From Streptomyces sp. NBC_01446 (GTDB lineage Bacteria > Actinomycetota > Actinomycetes > Streptomycetales > Streptomycetaceae), in assembly GCF_026340095.1 (NCBI RefSeq), contig NZ_JAPEPO010000003.1:186001-250000 (forward strand): a DNA stretch of 64,000 nt, in the 5' to 3' direction. This document shows, piece by piece, positions 1 to 9,382 of the stretch. A program made the translations under genes and the position numbers. The number at the start of each line of letters is the position of its first letter. The stretch's first letter is position 1. The notes under the pieces are model-generated. The model had not been told where the DNA came from. It did no database searches and saw only the letters and a program-made list of their open reading frames with translations.

Positions 1-309
1 GTCTCCCACAGGCCACATCGCAAGGAACAGCCGCGCCAGAGCCCGCTCAGCCGGCTCATCCAGCCCCACCGCGTCCTCCGCCGCCTCCTGCAGCGCTGCG
101 GACGCCTCGTCGGCGAGCGCGACCAGCAGGGCTTCCCGCCCGGGAAAATGCCCAAAGAGCGTGCGCCGCACGACACCGGCGGCTCGCGCGAGCTCCTCCA
201 TCGTGATGTTCGGGTTCCGGCCGAGCTCCTGGCGGGCCGTGTCCAGGATGCGCGCCCGGTTGGACCGTGCGTTGCGGCGCTGAGGCGCGCGGGCCACGGG
301 CTTGCTCAC
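1..309 (-). CDS. TetR-family regulator, N-terminal part (runs off window)
   Basis: The reading frame begins with a GTG at 309 and stays open to base 1, giving 103 residues. Residues about 15-60 form a TetR-type helix-turn-helix, including RILDTARQELG, MEELARAAGVVRRTLFGHF and the following PGREALLVAL. This family binds operator DNA as a dimer and releases it when the C-terminal domain binds a small ligand. That ligand domain lies outside the window, so no target can be assigned. It reads leftward, away from the IS3 remnant at 502-1190. The HTH call is secure; the specificity is unknown. Confidence 0.8.
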   Translation of the reverse strand, partial: MSKPVARAPQRRNARSNRARILDTARQELGRNPNITMEELARAAGVVRRTLFGHFPGREALLVALADEASAALQEAAEDAVGLDEPAERALARLFLAMWPVGD

Positions 310-501
310 GACAACCTCGGTAGATCTGTATCGCAGGATGGTGGTGCAAAGGCCAATCGGTACGGCCTATTTTGGCAGAAGCGGGAATCGCCTGCTCTAT
401 CGGCCCGTCGCTGTGCGCCAATCTCGCCAGCAGCCGCCGCACGTAAAGTCCCCATGGACATGCTGGCCATCTGCCAATGCCCTCGAATCGTGGGGACCTT
501 C

Positions 502-1190
502 CTATGCAGCCAACTTCTTGCTGAGGTCGGCCCAGTAGTCGTGCTCGTATCCGATCGGGCTCTTGAAGCCACACACGCTGTGTATCCGTCGAGCGCTGTA
601 GAAGTCGGTGATCCAGGTCGCGATCCGTATCCGGGCCGCTGCACGGGTGACAAAGGTGTGCCGGTGGACGTACTCGACCTTCAGGACGCTGTTGAACGCC
701 TCGCTGACGGCGTTGTCGAAGCAGGAACCACGCCCGGCGCAACTTCCGCCAGGCGTATTCGCTGCCGCGGTCGGTGTGGAAAATGACGCCGCGCACGTCG
801 CCGCCGCGGGTTGTCGCGGCCATGTGCAGAGCGGCGACGACCAGTTCGGCATCGTGGCGGGTGCCCATCGCATAGCCGAGCAGGCGGCGGGAGAACAGGT
901 CGATGACCGTGGCCAAGTACAGCTTGCCCTCACCGGTATCGATCTCTGTCATGTCCCCGCACCAGACCAGGTCGGGCGCCTCGGCGGTGAAGTCCCGCCG
1001 CACGAAGTCCGGAGCGGCCGGCCATTTGCCTGGCCGGGTCAGCCCCCGCCTTCTGCGTACCTTCCGCGCGACCAGGCCGAACCCGGACATGATCTTCGCG
1101 ATGGTGTTCACCGAGACTCGCCAGCCCTGCCTCACCAGCCTGATCCAGATCTTCGGCGAGCCGTGGGTGCCCATGCCGCAGCGCGCGCCC
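502..1190 (-). pseudogene. IS3-family transposase (OrfB) remnant, frameshifted
   Basis: Homology to IS3-type OrfB integrases starts near 1190 (THGSPKIWIRLVRQGWRVS) and continues through the DDE core: DLVWCGDMTEID, then FHTDRGSEYA. Near 730-740 the frame changes and about a dozen codons expected before GSCFDNAVSEAF are missing. The shifted frame then runs to a stop at 502 and contains the third acidic residue region and the YSARRIHSVCGF tail. The N-terminal helix region and OrfA are absent. The element cannot make a complete transposase. No terminal repeats were recognised. Confidence 0.85.
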
Positions 1191-1343
1191 ATGGCCGCGT
1201 AGAGCGAGTCGCCGTCCGCCATGGGGCGCCCTATCGCCGGGGCGGGCGCATGGCTTGCGGTCACAAGACAGCCACACTGCCACCACGCTGCCTCCACGCG
1301 ACGCATGATGCCCCCTCAGCACCCGACCGTCCTTGGGGGGACC

Positions 1344-1628
1344 ATGCGCATCCGCGGAGCCGTCATCGCCGGCCTACTCGCACTCACCGTCGGCCTCACA
1401 GGCTGTGGCAAGTCCGAAGCCGAGCAGCAAGCCGACTTTCAGAAGGCGCTCAGCTCGTCAGCGACCAAGACCAACCGGCCCGAGGCATGCAAGAGCCTCC
1501 GCCAGGAGGACTACGACACCCTCCTCACAGCCTGGGTCTTGAAGCACGCCATCGACGACATGCCCAAGAAGGATCAGGACACCCTCGACTACTACGACGA
1601 CGGCGAGATCAACGGCAGCGTTGGTTAA
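1344..1628 (+). CDS. Small secreted lipoprotein, function unknown
   Basis: The protein has 94 residues. The start at 1344 follows a GGGGGG Shine-Dalgarno at 1335-1340. The first 20 residues form a lipoprotein signal peptide (MRIRGAVIAGLLALTVGLTG) ending in a lipobox with Cys after LTG, so it should be anchored outside the cytoplasmic membrane. The mature part is short, charged and rich in Lys/Asp/Glu, with no domain I recognise. Just downstream (1643-1759) are scraps that read like a lost C-terminal extension (HEIEADEKAKAKADSG) in another frame, so the gene may be a shortened version. Confidence 0.6.
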   Translation: MRIRGAVIAGLLALTVGLTGCGKSEAEQQADFQKALSSSATKTNRPEACKSLRQEDYDTLLTAWVLKHAIDDMPKKDQDTLDYYDDGEINGSVG

Positions 1629-1904
1629 CAAGGGGGGCGGTCGTGACCTGCCCGCGATGTCCAGGCCGCGGTCACCGAACACGCGAAGGACGAGGGCGCA
1701 GGCACGAGATTGAAGCCGACGAAAAGGCCAAGGCGAAGGCAGACTCGGGCGAGCAGTGACGACGTCCGCACCCCACGGCCGCGTTGCGGCGTGGCAGGCT
1801 GTGAGTCATTCCCGGCGCGACGGCGTGTAGAACCCTGCATCGTGCATGAACAACCGGTCTGTGGCCCGGCCCTCTCCCGTCCGCCAGCCGTGGCACGATA
1901 ACGA

Positions 1905-2199
1905 GCGGTTCCCCGGAACCCGCCGCCGTCGGTCTTCCGGGACTTGTCAGCGTCCTTGGGTTCGAAGGAGATGGTTCCGCCCCCAGGGACTGTGAACGTT
2001 GCGGCGACATAGGTGAATGCGCTTTGAGCTTCTTCTCGATGTCGTCCGGCACGCATGCGGGCAGGCCGCGAACCTGCACATGCGGGCTTGATCCGGATAC
2101 GGGGAGGGGCGTAAGCGGGGCGAGCGTGTATGTCGCGTCGGGGTCCTCGGCAGGCGCGGCCATCACCTCGTCGCCGGTGACGATGACGAACTCGCCCAT
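1905..2199 (-). pseudogene. Frameshifted small protein, possibly PAAR-like family
   Basis: An ATG at 2199 follows a good GAGGA ribosome site and encodes MGEFVIVTGDEVM, then a proline-rich stretch ending HVQVRGLPACVPDDIEKKL. Near 2030-2045 the frame shifts by one base. The sense then continues as FTYVAATFTVPGGGTISFEP and KDADKSRKTDGGGF. The joined sequence has the overall plan of short beta-rich proteins found near contractile-injection or secretion loci (start MGEF, central GxxxCVxGDE-like segment, end KTxxGG). That assignment is from memory of the family and is tentative. The 3' limit is approximate. Confidence 0.4.
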
Positions 2200-2215
2200 A
2201 CGCTGATCCTCCTCA

Positions 2216-2375
2216 CGGGTCATTACTCAGAGGTCCACCAACGACACGATGTTCGAGGCGGGGGTTGGCGACGTACACCCGAAGCCCGCCCGGGGCCAAG
2301 GTGACGTCATGTGGGGCGTTGCCGACGGGCAGGGGTGCCCCGACCGTCTTGAGAGTGGTGATGTCGATGACGGGC
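2216..2375 (-). pseudogene. YVTN beta-propeller repeat fragment
   Basis: The minus strand encodes about 52 residues ending at a stop near 2213. They include VIDITTLKTVGAPLPVGNAP and DVTLAPGGLRVYVAN, which is one blade of a YVTN/NHL-type beta-propeller (consensus VIDTATxxVxxxIPVGxxPxGVAxxPDGxRVYVAN). Full proteins have many such blades, often secreted. Here only one remains, cut at about 2370 by the IS3 fragment read on the other strand. It is almost certainly debris. Confidence 0.5.
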
Positions 2376-2801
2376 TTCAGCCGCAAGGTCGTCGGCTGGT
2401 CCATCACCGACCACATGCGCACCAGCCTGGTCACCGGCGCACTGCGGATGGCAGCCTCGACCCGCGGCCGCCTGGACGGCGCCGTGTTCCACTGCGACCA
2501 CGCAGCGCCATACGGATCCCGGGCCTTCGCCGGCCTGTGCGACCATCTCGGGGTCACACGGTCGATGGGCGCGGCCGGCACCAGCGCCGACAACGCGGCC
2601 TGCGAAAGCTTCCGCGCCTGCCTGAAACGCGAGACCCTCCAGGGCGCCCACGACTACGGCGACTTCGACACCTGCCGCAGGGCCGCCTTCGCCTGACTGA
2701 CCCGCTACCACACCCGCCGCCGGCACTCCGCCAACGGCCACCTCAGCCCCCACGAATACGAACACCGACACCACACCTCTAACCTCACGCTCGCCGCGTG
2801 A
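2367..2801 (+). pseudogene. IS3-family transposase C-terminal fragment with internal stop
   Basis: The plus strand encodes the back half of an IS3 OrfB integrase: FSRKVVGWSITDHMRTSLV, VFHCDHAAPYGSRAFAGL and GTSADNAACESFRACLKRE. A TGA at 2694-2696 interrupts the frame, which then continues in phase as LTRYHTRRRHSANGHLSP to a second stop at 2799-2801. The N-terminal half is absent and the left edge abuts a YVTN gene fragment. The sequence differs from the IS3 remnant at 502-1190, so it comes from a second element. Non-functional. Confidence 0.85.
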
Positions 2802-3166
2802 TCAATAACCGCGTGCCCACCTTCCCGGGGGAAGGTCCGAGCCCGGCCAGGGCATCCAGCACCTCAGCCCAGCTCACGCAAGAGGTCTGACCTCGACGGG
2901 CACCCGGGCCGACTCGCTCCCACCGGGCCGGGCCCCGAGCCGCCTCGCACGGCCGTCCCACTGGCGGGGCGGCACGCTCGCCGACAGTCACCGTCAGTGC
3001 GGGTCAGGGGACCGGACGGCGGGCGCATTCAGGGCTGAGCCGAGAGCTGGTGCTGTCGGGCCGACCACCGCTTGATCGGGCGCTCGATGCCTTCGCTCGG
3101 CCGCCCTGATGCCCATGCGATCGGGAAGGACCACAGTGGAGGCAGGAGCAAAAGGAGGCTGCTGCG
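2802..3166. other. Intergenic, no gene seen
   Basis: This stretch of 365 bases lies between the IS3 fragment and the GH15 gene. I see no coding frame with recognisable similarity. The only clear element is the AAAGGAGG ribosome site just before 3167. The GH15 promoter probably lies here, but I cannot point to a convincing -35/-10 pair. Confidence 0.5.
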
Positions 3167-4990
3167 ATGTCCGGAGCACCGACACGGTCCACGTCAGTCC
3201 CCTACCTGCCGATCGCCGAGCACGGCCTGATCGGGGACCTGCGCACGGCGGCCCTGGTGGGCACCGACGGAACCATCGACTGGTACTGCTGTCCCTCCTT
3301 CGACTCCCCGAGCGTCTTCGCCGCCATCCTCGACGCGGCCCGGGGCGGCGCGTTCGAGCTGTCGGCCGCCGTGCCGGCCGATACGAAGCAGTTCTACTTC
3401 CCGGACACCAATGTGCTGATCACCCGGTTCTTCACCGCGGACGGGCTCGGGGAGGTCCAGGACTTCATGCCCGTGGCGGACTCCATGCAGTCCGACCGCC
3501 ACAGGCTGATCCGGCGGGTGGTGTGCGTCCGCGGCACCATTCCGTTCCGGGCCCGGGTGGCACCCCGGTTCGGCTACGGCGCCCAACCGCACACCCTGCG
3601 GACACTGGAATGCTCGGCCCTGTTCGCGTCCGAGGCGCTGTCGCTCGCGCTGACCGCCACGGTGCCGCTGGAGTCCGACGGGAAGGACGTCCGGACGCGG
3701 TTCGCCCTCTCCCAGGGTGAGACCGCGGTCTTCATCCTGAACCGGGCCGGCCAAGACACTGCGCCGGACGCCTGCCCGCTCGCTGAGGCCGAGCGGGAGT
3801 TCACGGCCACGGTCGCGTTCTGGCGGAGCTGGCTGCACCAGTCCCGGTACCGCGGCCGGTGGCGGGAGATGGTGCACCGCTCCGCCCTCACCCTCAAGCT
3901 GCTCACCAACCTGCCCACCGGCGCGATCGTGGCAGCCCCTACCACCAGCCTGCCCGAGCAGATCGGCGGCAGCCGCAACTGGGACTACCGCTACGCGTGG
4001 GTACGCGACTCCGCGTTCGCCGTCTACGCGCTGCTCAGGCTCGGCTTCGCCGAGGAGGCCGAAGCCTTCATGGGGTTCCTCACCCAGCACATCGAGCGGC
4101 GTGACGACGGACCGTCCGGGCCGCTCCAGATCATGTACGGCATCGACGGACGCTCCGAACTGCCCGAGACCGAGCTACCCCATCTCGAGGGCTACCGGGG
4201 CTCGGCGCCCGTGCGGATCGGCAACGGTGCCGCCACCCAACTGCAGCTCGACATCTACGGCGCCCTGATCGACTCCGTGTACCTGTACGACAAGTGGTGC
4301 CAACCTCTTTCCAGCGGTCGCTGGCGTGCGGTGTGCGCGCTGGTGGACTGGGTCTGCGCGCACTGGGACCAGCCGGACGAGGGCGTGTGGGAGACCCGCG
4401 GCGGGCGTAAGAAGTTCCTCTACTCCCGGCTGATGTGCCGGGTGGCCATCGATCGTGCGATCCGCATCGCCCAGCACCGGAGCCTTCCCGCCGAGCTCGG
4501 CCGCTGGGGCCCGGTCCGGGACGCGATCTACTGGCGGATCATGGACAAGGGCTGGTCGCCCACCAAGCAGGCGTTCGTCCAGCACGAGGGCGGCGACGTT
4601 CTGGACGCGGCGGTGCTGATGATGCCGCTGACGAAGTTCATCGCACCCAACGACCCCGTGTGGCTGTCCACCCTCGACGCCCTCGGCAACGAACTGGTCT
4701 CCGACTCCCTGGTCTGGCGCTACGACCCTGAGGCCAGCCCAGACGGGCTCGAAGGTGACGAAGGCACCTTTTCCATCTGCTCCTTCTGGTACGTGGAGGC
4801 TCTCACCCGAGCCGGGCGCCTGGACGAAGCGCGCCTGGCCTTCGAGAAGATGCTCACCTACGCCAACCATGTTGGTCTGTACGCGGAGGAGATCAGCCAT
4901 ACCGGGGAGCAACTGGGCAACTTTCCGCAGGCGTTCACCCACCTCGCTCTCATCAGCGCGGCCTTCAATCTCGACCGCGCCCTGGGCTGA
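3167..4990 (+). CDS. Glycoside hydrolase family 15 (glucoamylase / trehalase-like)
   Basis: The protein has 607 residues, a normal length for bacterial cytoplasmic GH15 enzymes. The start at 3167 follows AAAGGAGG. An N-terminal beta-sandwich (YLPIAEHGLIGDLRTAALVG, then GTIDWYCCPSFDSPSVF) precedes an alpha/alpha barrel from about residue 240. Motifs include NWDYRYAWVRDS at about 271-282, the likely general acid in VWETRGG (about Glu409) and the likely general base in YAEEIS (about Glu574/575), followed by GNFPQAFTHLAL. There is no signal peptide. Related actinobacterial proteins are glucoamylases, dextranases or phosphate-dependent trehalases, and substrate cannot be decided here. It is a single gene with no operon partners. 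Confidence 0.88.
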   Translation: MSGAPTRSTSVPYLPIAEHGLIGDLRTAALVGTDGTIDWYCCPSFDSPSVFAAILDAARGGAFELSAAVPADTKQFYFPDTNVLITRFFTADGLGEVQDFMPVADSMQSDRHRLIRRVVCVRGTIPFRARVAPRFGYGAQPHTLRTLECSALFASEALSLALTATVPLESDGKDVRTRFALSQGETAVFILNRAGQDTAPDACPLAEAEREFTATVAFWRSWLHQSRYRGRWREMVHRSALTLKLLTNLPTGAIVAAPTTSLPEQIGGSRNWDYRYAWVRDSAFAVYALLRLGFAEEAEAFMGFLTQHIERRDDGPSGPLQIMYGIDGRSELPETELPHLEGYRGSAPVRIGNGAATQLQLDIYGALIDSVYLYDKWCQPLSSGRWRAVCALVDWVCAHWDQPDEGVWETRGGRKKFLYSRLMCRVAIDRAIRIAQHRSLPAELGRWGPVRDAIYWRIMDKGWSPTKQAFVQHEGGDVLDAAVLMMPLTKFIAPNDPVWLSTLDALGNELVSDSLVWRYDPEASPDGLEGDEGTFSICSFWYVEALTRAGRLDEARLAFEKMLTYANHVGLYAEEISHTGEQLGNFPQAFTHLALISAAFNLDRALG

Positions 4991-5040
4991 CAGGTCCCCC
5001 TCGGCGCACTGCCACCCCGCATCGGCACCGGCTCACCCCG

Positions 5041-5673
5041 CTACGAGGCTGCCGAGGGAAGGGGCCGCCGGACGAGGTCGCGGGCCTCATCAGCGGAGAG
5101 ACCCAGCAGGTGCAGGAGCATCTCGACCATCTTGCTCGCGGCTTGGTCACTGTCGGCCTGCGGCAGGATGAACCACAGCTGCAGGAGCGCCAGCAGGCTG
5201 CCGTTCAGCGCGGTCAGGGCGATGACCGGGTCCACCGCGGCGAAGCGGCCCGAGGCCATGCCCTGCTCCATATCGCGCTTCGCGCGCCGAGCCAGTCCGT
5301 GGCCGGTGCACAGGCGACCGAGTCCGCTGTGGCACAGGATCCGCATGATGTCCGGGTGTGATCCGGCCAGGCGCGCGCTGAGCCGCATGCCGTCGGCGAG
5401 GCGCTCGACGGGATCCTCGACGCCGTGCAAGCGGTCGTCGATGGCTTCGGCGTACTCCTCCAGCGCATCGGCCACGGCCGCATCGAACAGGTCCGGCTTG
5501 CACGTGAAGTGGTTGTAGAAGGAGCCGAAGCCCACGTCCGCACGCTCCGCGATAGCCCGGATGCTGGTGCTGGTGTCGCCGGACTCGGCCAGGATCTCCC
5601 GCGCGGCATGGACGAGCGCCTGCCGGGTCTGGGACCTACGGCGTTCGAAGCGATTCCTGCCTGTGACTGACAT
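5041..5673 (-). CDS. TetR/AcrR-family transcriptional regulator
   Basis: The protein has 210 residues from the ATG at 5673; an in-frame ATG at 5679 would add two residues, and neither has a strong ribosome site. The N-terminal HTH is clear (ALVHAAREILAESG, TSIRAIAERADVGFGSFYNHF), followed by an all-helical ligand domain containing ALNGSLLALLQLWFILP. It lies tail-to-tail with the GH15 gene and is divergent from the sensor-phosphatase gene at 5992. The sequence GATGTTTTCATC sits about 30 bases upstream and recurs before the hydrolase gene at 19653, which hints at autoregulation and a second target. Confidence 0.85.
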   Translation of the reverse strand: MSVTGRNRFERRRSQTRQALVHAAREILAESGDTSTSIRAIAERADVGFGSFYNHFTCKPDLFDAAVADALEEYAEAIDDRLHGVEDPVERLADGMRLSARLAGSHPDIMRILCHSGLGRLCTGHGLARRAKRDMEQGMASGRFAAVDPVIALTALNGSLLALLQLWFILPQADSDQAASKMVEMLLHLLGLSADEARDLVRRPLPSAAS

Positions 5674-5703
5674 CGGCATGCACCGTGAGAGAAGCGGCAT
5701 TAC

Positions 5704-5719
5704 TGATGTTTTCATCATG
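5704..5719. promoter_or_regulatory. Candidate TetR operator containing GATGTTTTCATC
   Basis: TGATGTTTTCATCATG lies upstream of the TetR gene. Its core has GATG and CATC arms around TTTT. The identical 12-mer occurs at 19621-19632 in front of another hydrolase gene. Its use as an operator is inferred from position, symmetry and repetition. Confidence 0.4.
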
Positions 5720-5991
5720 TCACCACCGACCCCGGACGTCCACCGAAGGTCCCCGCGCACAGCGGGTTCGACGGACCGAGCAGGCTGCGACGGCGCCACA
5801 ACTGATGGAAGGATCATTTCTGGCGACCTTGACAGCAAAGCGATCGTATCTGACCATTTCATCAGATATGGGCGAAGTTGACTCAATTCGGACCCATGCG
5901 GCGCTACGGCCCACTCCGTGGACGTCACCGTGCATCGTCGGTCGGGTCCGCCCGCCGCATGCCGTCGCGCGCTCACCTCCGCACCGATGGG

Positions 5992-8464
5992 ATGAACCAC
6001 ATGACCCACACCGACTACACATCACCCGCCGAGCCGGTGAGCCCCAGTGAAAAACCCGACGCGGCGATAGCGGTGATCGATGCAACAGGAACGGTGGTGG
6101 GGTGGACCGAGGCCGCTCAGCAGCTCGTCGGGTACGCGGCCAGGGACATGGTGGGGCGGTCCGCCACACGCGTGCTGGCGTCCCCTGTGGACGCCCTTGG
6201 TGCTTCGGCCTTCGCCGAGCAGTGCCGTGCCCAAGGTGGCTGGTCCGGCACCGTGCCGGTCCGCCACCGCCACGGCCACACGCTCAGAATGACCTTGCGG
6301 GTCTCCTTGCTGCGGGGACAGAACACCGACATCCGGTGGCTGGTATCCGTGACCGACGTCGGCGCGCTGTCCTCCGGGGCGAGCACCGAGCCGGTGCGGG
6401 ACTCGCTCCTATCCCACGCCCCGATCGGCATCGCCGTTTACGATCCTCAGCTGCGCTGCACCTGGGTGAATGACGCCATGGAACAGCAAGACGGCATTCG
6501 TCGTGACCGACGCTTCGGACACGGCCTGAAGGACTGGCTGTCCGCCTTTGAGGCGGAAGCGCTCGAGGTGGTGATGCGACAGGTGCTGGACAGCGGCACC
6601 ACCATGGTCCACGAATACCGGGCATGGCCGCCGGCGGTCCGGCGCCGTGAGCACGCGTTCTCGGTCTCGTTCTTCTGCGTCCAGGATGCAGACGACACCC
6701 CTCTGGGGGTGTGCTCCATGACCGTGGATGTCACCGGCAACCGGCGGGCGCGCGAGCGCCTCGCCATTCTCAGCGAGGCCAGTACACACATCGGCAGCAC
6801 CCTCGACGTCATGCGGACCGGGCAGGAGCTGGCCGACCTGGCCGTGCCCCTCCTGGCCGACCACGTCCTTGTCGACCTGGTGGAGTCGGTTCCGCTCGGT
6901 TTCGAGCTCTCGGCAGGGAGCGGCACGGCGAGCGGCCGCCCCCCTGTGTTGCGCCGTGCCGGAGTGGCCACCATCGACCCGAATGTGCCGAGGCTGCCGT
7001 TCATACGCGAAGAGGTCATCCACCCCCAACCGGCCTCATCCTTCGCCGCCGCCCTGCGCACGGGCAGGTCGCACCTGGAACCGGTGCTGGACACCCATGC
7101 CGGCCCCTGGGTCGACCCTGACCCGGTCCGGGCGCAGAAGGTGCGCGACCACGGCATCCACTCCTTGATGGTCGTACCCATCCGTGCGCGGCGCAGCGTG
7201 CTGGGACTGGCGCTGTTCGCCCGCTCCGAAGAACCGACGCCGTTCCAGGAGGACGACCTGCTCCTCGCCGAGGAGCTCGTCACCCGAGCCGCACTCTGCC
7301 TGGAGAACGCGCTCCAGTACACGCGCGAACGCACCGCCGCCCTCACGCTGCAACGTGACCTGCTTCCGCACCGAGTGCGAGGCGGCGACGCCATCGAGGT
7401 GGCGTCGCGCTATGTGCCGGCTGACATGGACCACGGAGTGGGGGGTGACTGGTTCGACGTGATCGAGCTGTCCGGCGCCCGGGTGGCCCTCGTCGTCGGA
7501 GACGTGGTCGGACACGGCATCAACGCCGCGGCCACCATGGGCCGGCTGCGCACCGCCGTCCGCACGCTCGCGGACATGGACCTGCCTCCCCATGAACTGC
7601 TGACGCACCTCGATGACACCGTCCGGCGACTGGGCGAGGAAGACGCCGACGGCCCCGGCCACGTCCCCGCCGTGGTGGGCGCCACCTGCCTGTACGCCGT
7701 CTACGACTCCGTCACCCTGCGGTGCACGATGGCGCGGGCCGGACATCCCCCGCCCGCGATCATCGACCCGCAGGGCCGTGTCACCTTCCCCGACATGCCC
7801 GCCGGAACACCTCTCGGCCTCGGCCTCGGCCTGCTCGCCTTCGAGTCCGTGGAACTCCAACTCCCCGAGGGAAGTGTGCTCGCGTTCTACACCGACGGCA
7901 TCATCGAAACCCGCGACGAAGACCTCGACGTCGGCATGCACCGCCTGGGCGCCGCCCTTTCACCATCCGAACGATCCCTGGATGACATGTGCTCCGCAGT
8001 GATCGACGCCCTGCCCACCCAGAAACACTCTGACGACGTCACCTTGCTCCTTGCACGCACCCGCGCTCTGCCACCGACCCAGGCCGCGTCCTGGGACCTG
8101 CCGAACGAGCCGACCGCCGTTCGCACCGCCCGGGCACCTGGCCAGCCGCCAGGTCAGCGCATGGGGGATGGAGCATCTCACGACCACCGTGGAGCTGATC
8201 GTCAGCGAACTGGTCACCAACGCCATCCGCTATGGCGGCGGGCCGATCCGCCTACGGCTGATCCAGCACCAGGTTCTGACCTGCGAAGTCTCCGACAACA
8301 GCACCAGTCACCCGCGTCCACGGCAACCCCTCGTCCTCGACGAGAACGGCCGCGGCCTCTCCCTCGTCGCTCGACTCTCCCGCAGGTGGGGCTCGCGCTC
8401 CGCAACGGATGGCAAGATCGTCTGGGCCGAACAAGACCTGCCCTTCAAGGACCTCGCGACATGA
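5992..8464 (+). pseudogene. PAS-PAS-GAF-SpoIIE phosphatase-HATPase protein, one frameshift
   Basis: The first frame from about 5992 encodes two PAS domains (about residues 25-130 and 145-260), a GAF domain (about 275-440) and a PP2C/SpoIIE phosphatase (about 455-690; GVGGDWFDVI, VVGDVVGHG, GHPPPAII, FYTDGIIETRDED). At 8131-8135 a one-base surplus in CCCGGGC throws the frame off. The next frame continues with an RsbW-type HATPase (MEHLTTTVELIVSELVTNAI, then ENGRGLSLVARLSRRW) to a stop at 8464. Such proteins regulate anti-sigma/anti-anti-sigma switches. Without correction the kinase-like domain is lost but the phosphatase could still be made. The start is uncertain: 5878 and 6001 are alternatives. 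Confidence 0.8.
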
Positions 8465-8639
8465 TGCGCTGCCATGCCCGCGACGACTTCTCATGATCGT
8501 CCGGGCTGGAGGGGCCAACCGTCTGGTAGGGCGGGGCCATGCAGCGATGGACAGCCATGTCCACGATGGTGATCGGCGTCGGCCCTGGCAGCGCACTTCT
8601 TGGTGTGGCCGAATTACTGACTTCGGCGTTTTAGGGTCA

Positions 8640-9225
8640 GTTCGGTCTGTCGAGAGTGAGGCCCGTCCCGCCGAGGAACACGTCCGTCCATCAACCACCA
8701 CAGGGCGTCCTGGACGAGGAGCTCGCTCTCCGAGTCCAGCGCGCTGGTCGCCTCGTCGAGCAGCAGGATTGGGACGTCGCGCAGGATGGCCCTGGCGAGG
8801 GCGACGCGCTGGCGCTGGCGCTGGCGCTGGCGCTGGCCGCCCGAGAGTTTCAGTCCCCGCTCCCCCACCAGAGTGCCGAAGCCGTCGGGGAGTTGGTCGG
8901 CGAACTCCGTGACGTGCTCGGCCACGCCGCGGCCGATCCTCGTCGGTGGCGCCGGGCCGGGCGAAGGTGATGTTGTCCCGCAGGCTGCGGTGGAACATGG
9001 CGGGTTCCTGCGGGACGTAGGCGATCAGTGAGCGCAGGTCGGTCTGGCGCAGCCGGCTGATGTCCTTACCACCGATCATGATGCGTCCGTCGACGATGTC
9101 CGGCATCCGCAGCAGGAGCCGGGTGAGTGTCGCCTTGCCGCCGGCGGACCTGCCGACCAGGCCGATAGTGCGCCTGCGGGCACGGCCAGGTCGAGTGCCT
9201 GGAAAATCGACTTCGCGCCCGTGAC
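8640..9225 (-). pseudogene. ABC exporter ATP-binding domain, degenerate
   Basis: The minus strand carries an ABC-transporter nucleotide-binding domain in at least three frames. SIFQALDLAVPAG is in one frame near 9170-9210. TIGLVGRSAGGKATLTRLLL is in a second, a Walker A with Ala-Lys-Ala where Gly-Lys-Thr is usual. AYVPQEPAMFHRSLRDNI follows. After a shift near 8930 come HVTEFADQLPDGFGTLVGER, the expanded signature motif and Walker B with D-loop (ILLLDEATSALDSESE). The membrane domain upstream and the H-loop downstream are missing, so it is non-functional. Operator-like palindromes lie immediately upstream at 9245-9293. Confidence 0.8.
8807..8836. repeat. Hexanucleotide repeat (CGCTGG)x5 in ABC signature motif
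   Basis: Five perfect tandem copies of CGCTGG encode, on the minus strand, alternating Gln-Arg residues inside the ABC signature. SGGQRQR-VALARA is stretched to SGGQ followed by several extra RQ pairs. A normal transporter has one such pair, so this looks like slipped-strand expansion that occurred in, or after, gene decay. Confidence 0.85.
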
Positions 9226-9244
9226 CCATGCCACTTCGACCTTT

Positions 9245-9293
9245 CCATACAACGTATGGTATTAATGAAAGGGAGATTCCATACAGCGTATGG
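9245..9293. promoter_or_regulatory. Twin palindromic operators
   Basis: Two near-identical 15-base palindromes, CCATACAACGTATGG at 9245-9259 and CCATACAGCGTATGG at 9279-9293, are spaced 34 bases centre to centre. The symmetry is typical of TetR-type operators. They sit between the ABC remnant (minus) and the secreted-protein gene (plus). No regulator gene adjoins them, so they may be a relic of a lost TetR/ABC module or may still control the gene at 9383. Confidence 0.6.
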
Positions 9294-9382
9294 AAAATCT
9301 GACTCGGACCACGCCAGGCGCTACACATCGCCTGCCCGTACAACCGGTCGGCGCACCTCACGCCAACCGGGAAGGAAAGATC

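Noticed and set aside
1643..1759. Short frame after the lipoprotein gene (GTG at 1643, GGGGGGCGG before it)
   Set aside because: The sense changes frame midway and it looks like a lost tail of the lipoprotein or of another gene, so it is noted under the lipoprotein rather than listed.
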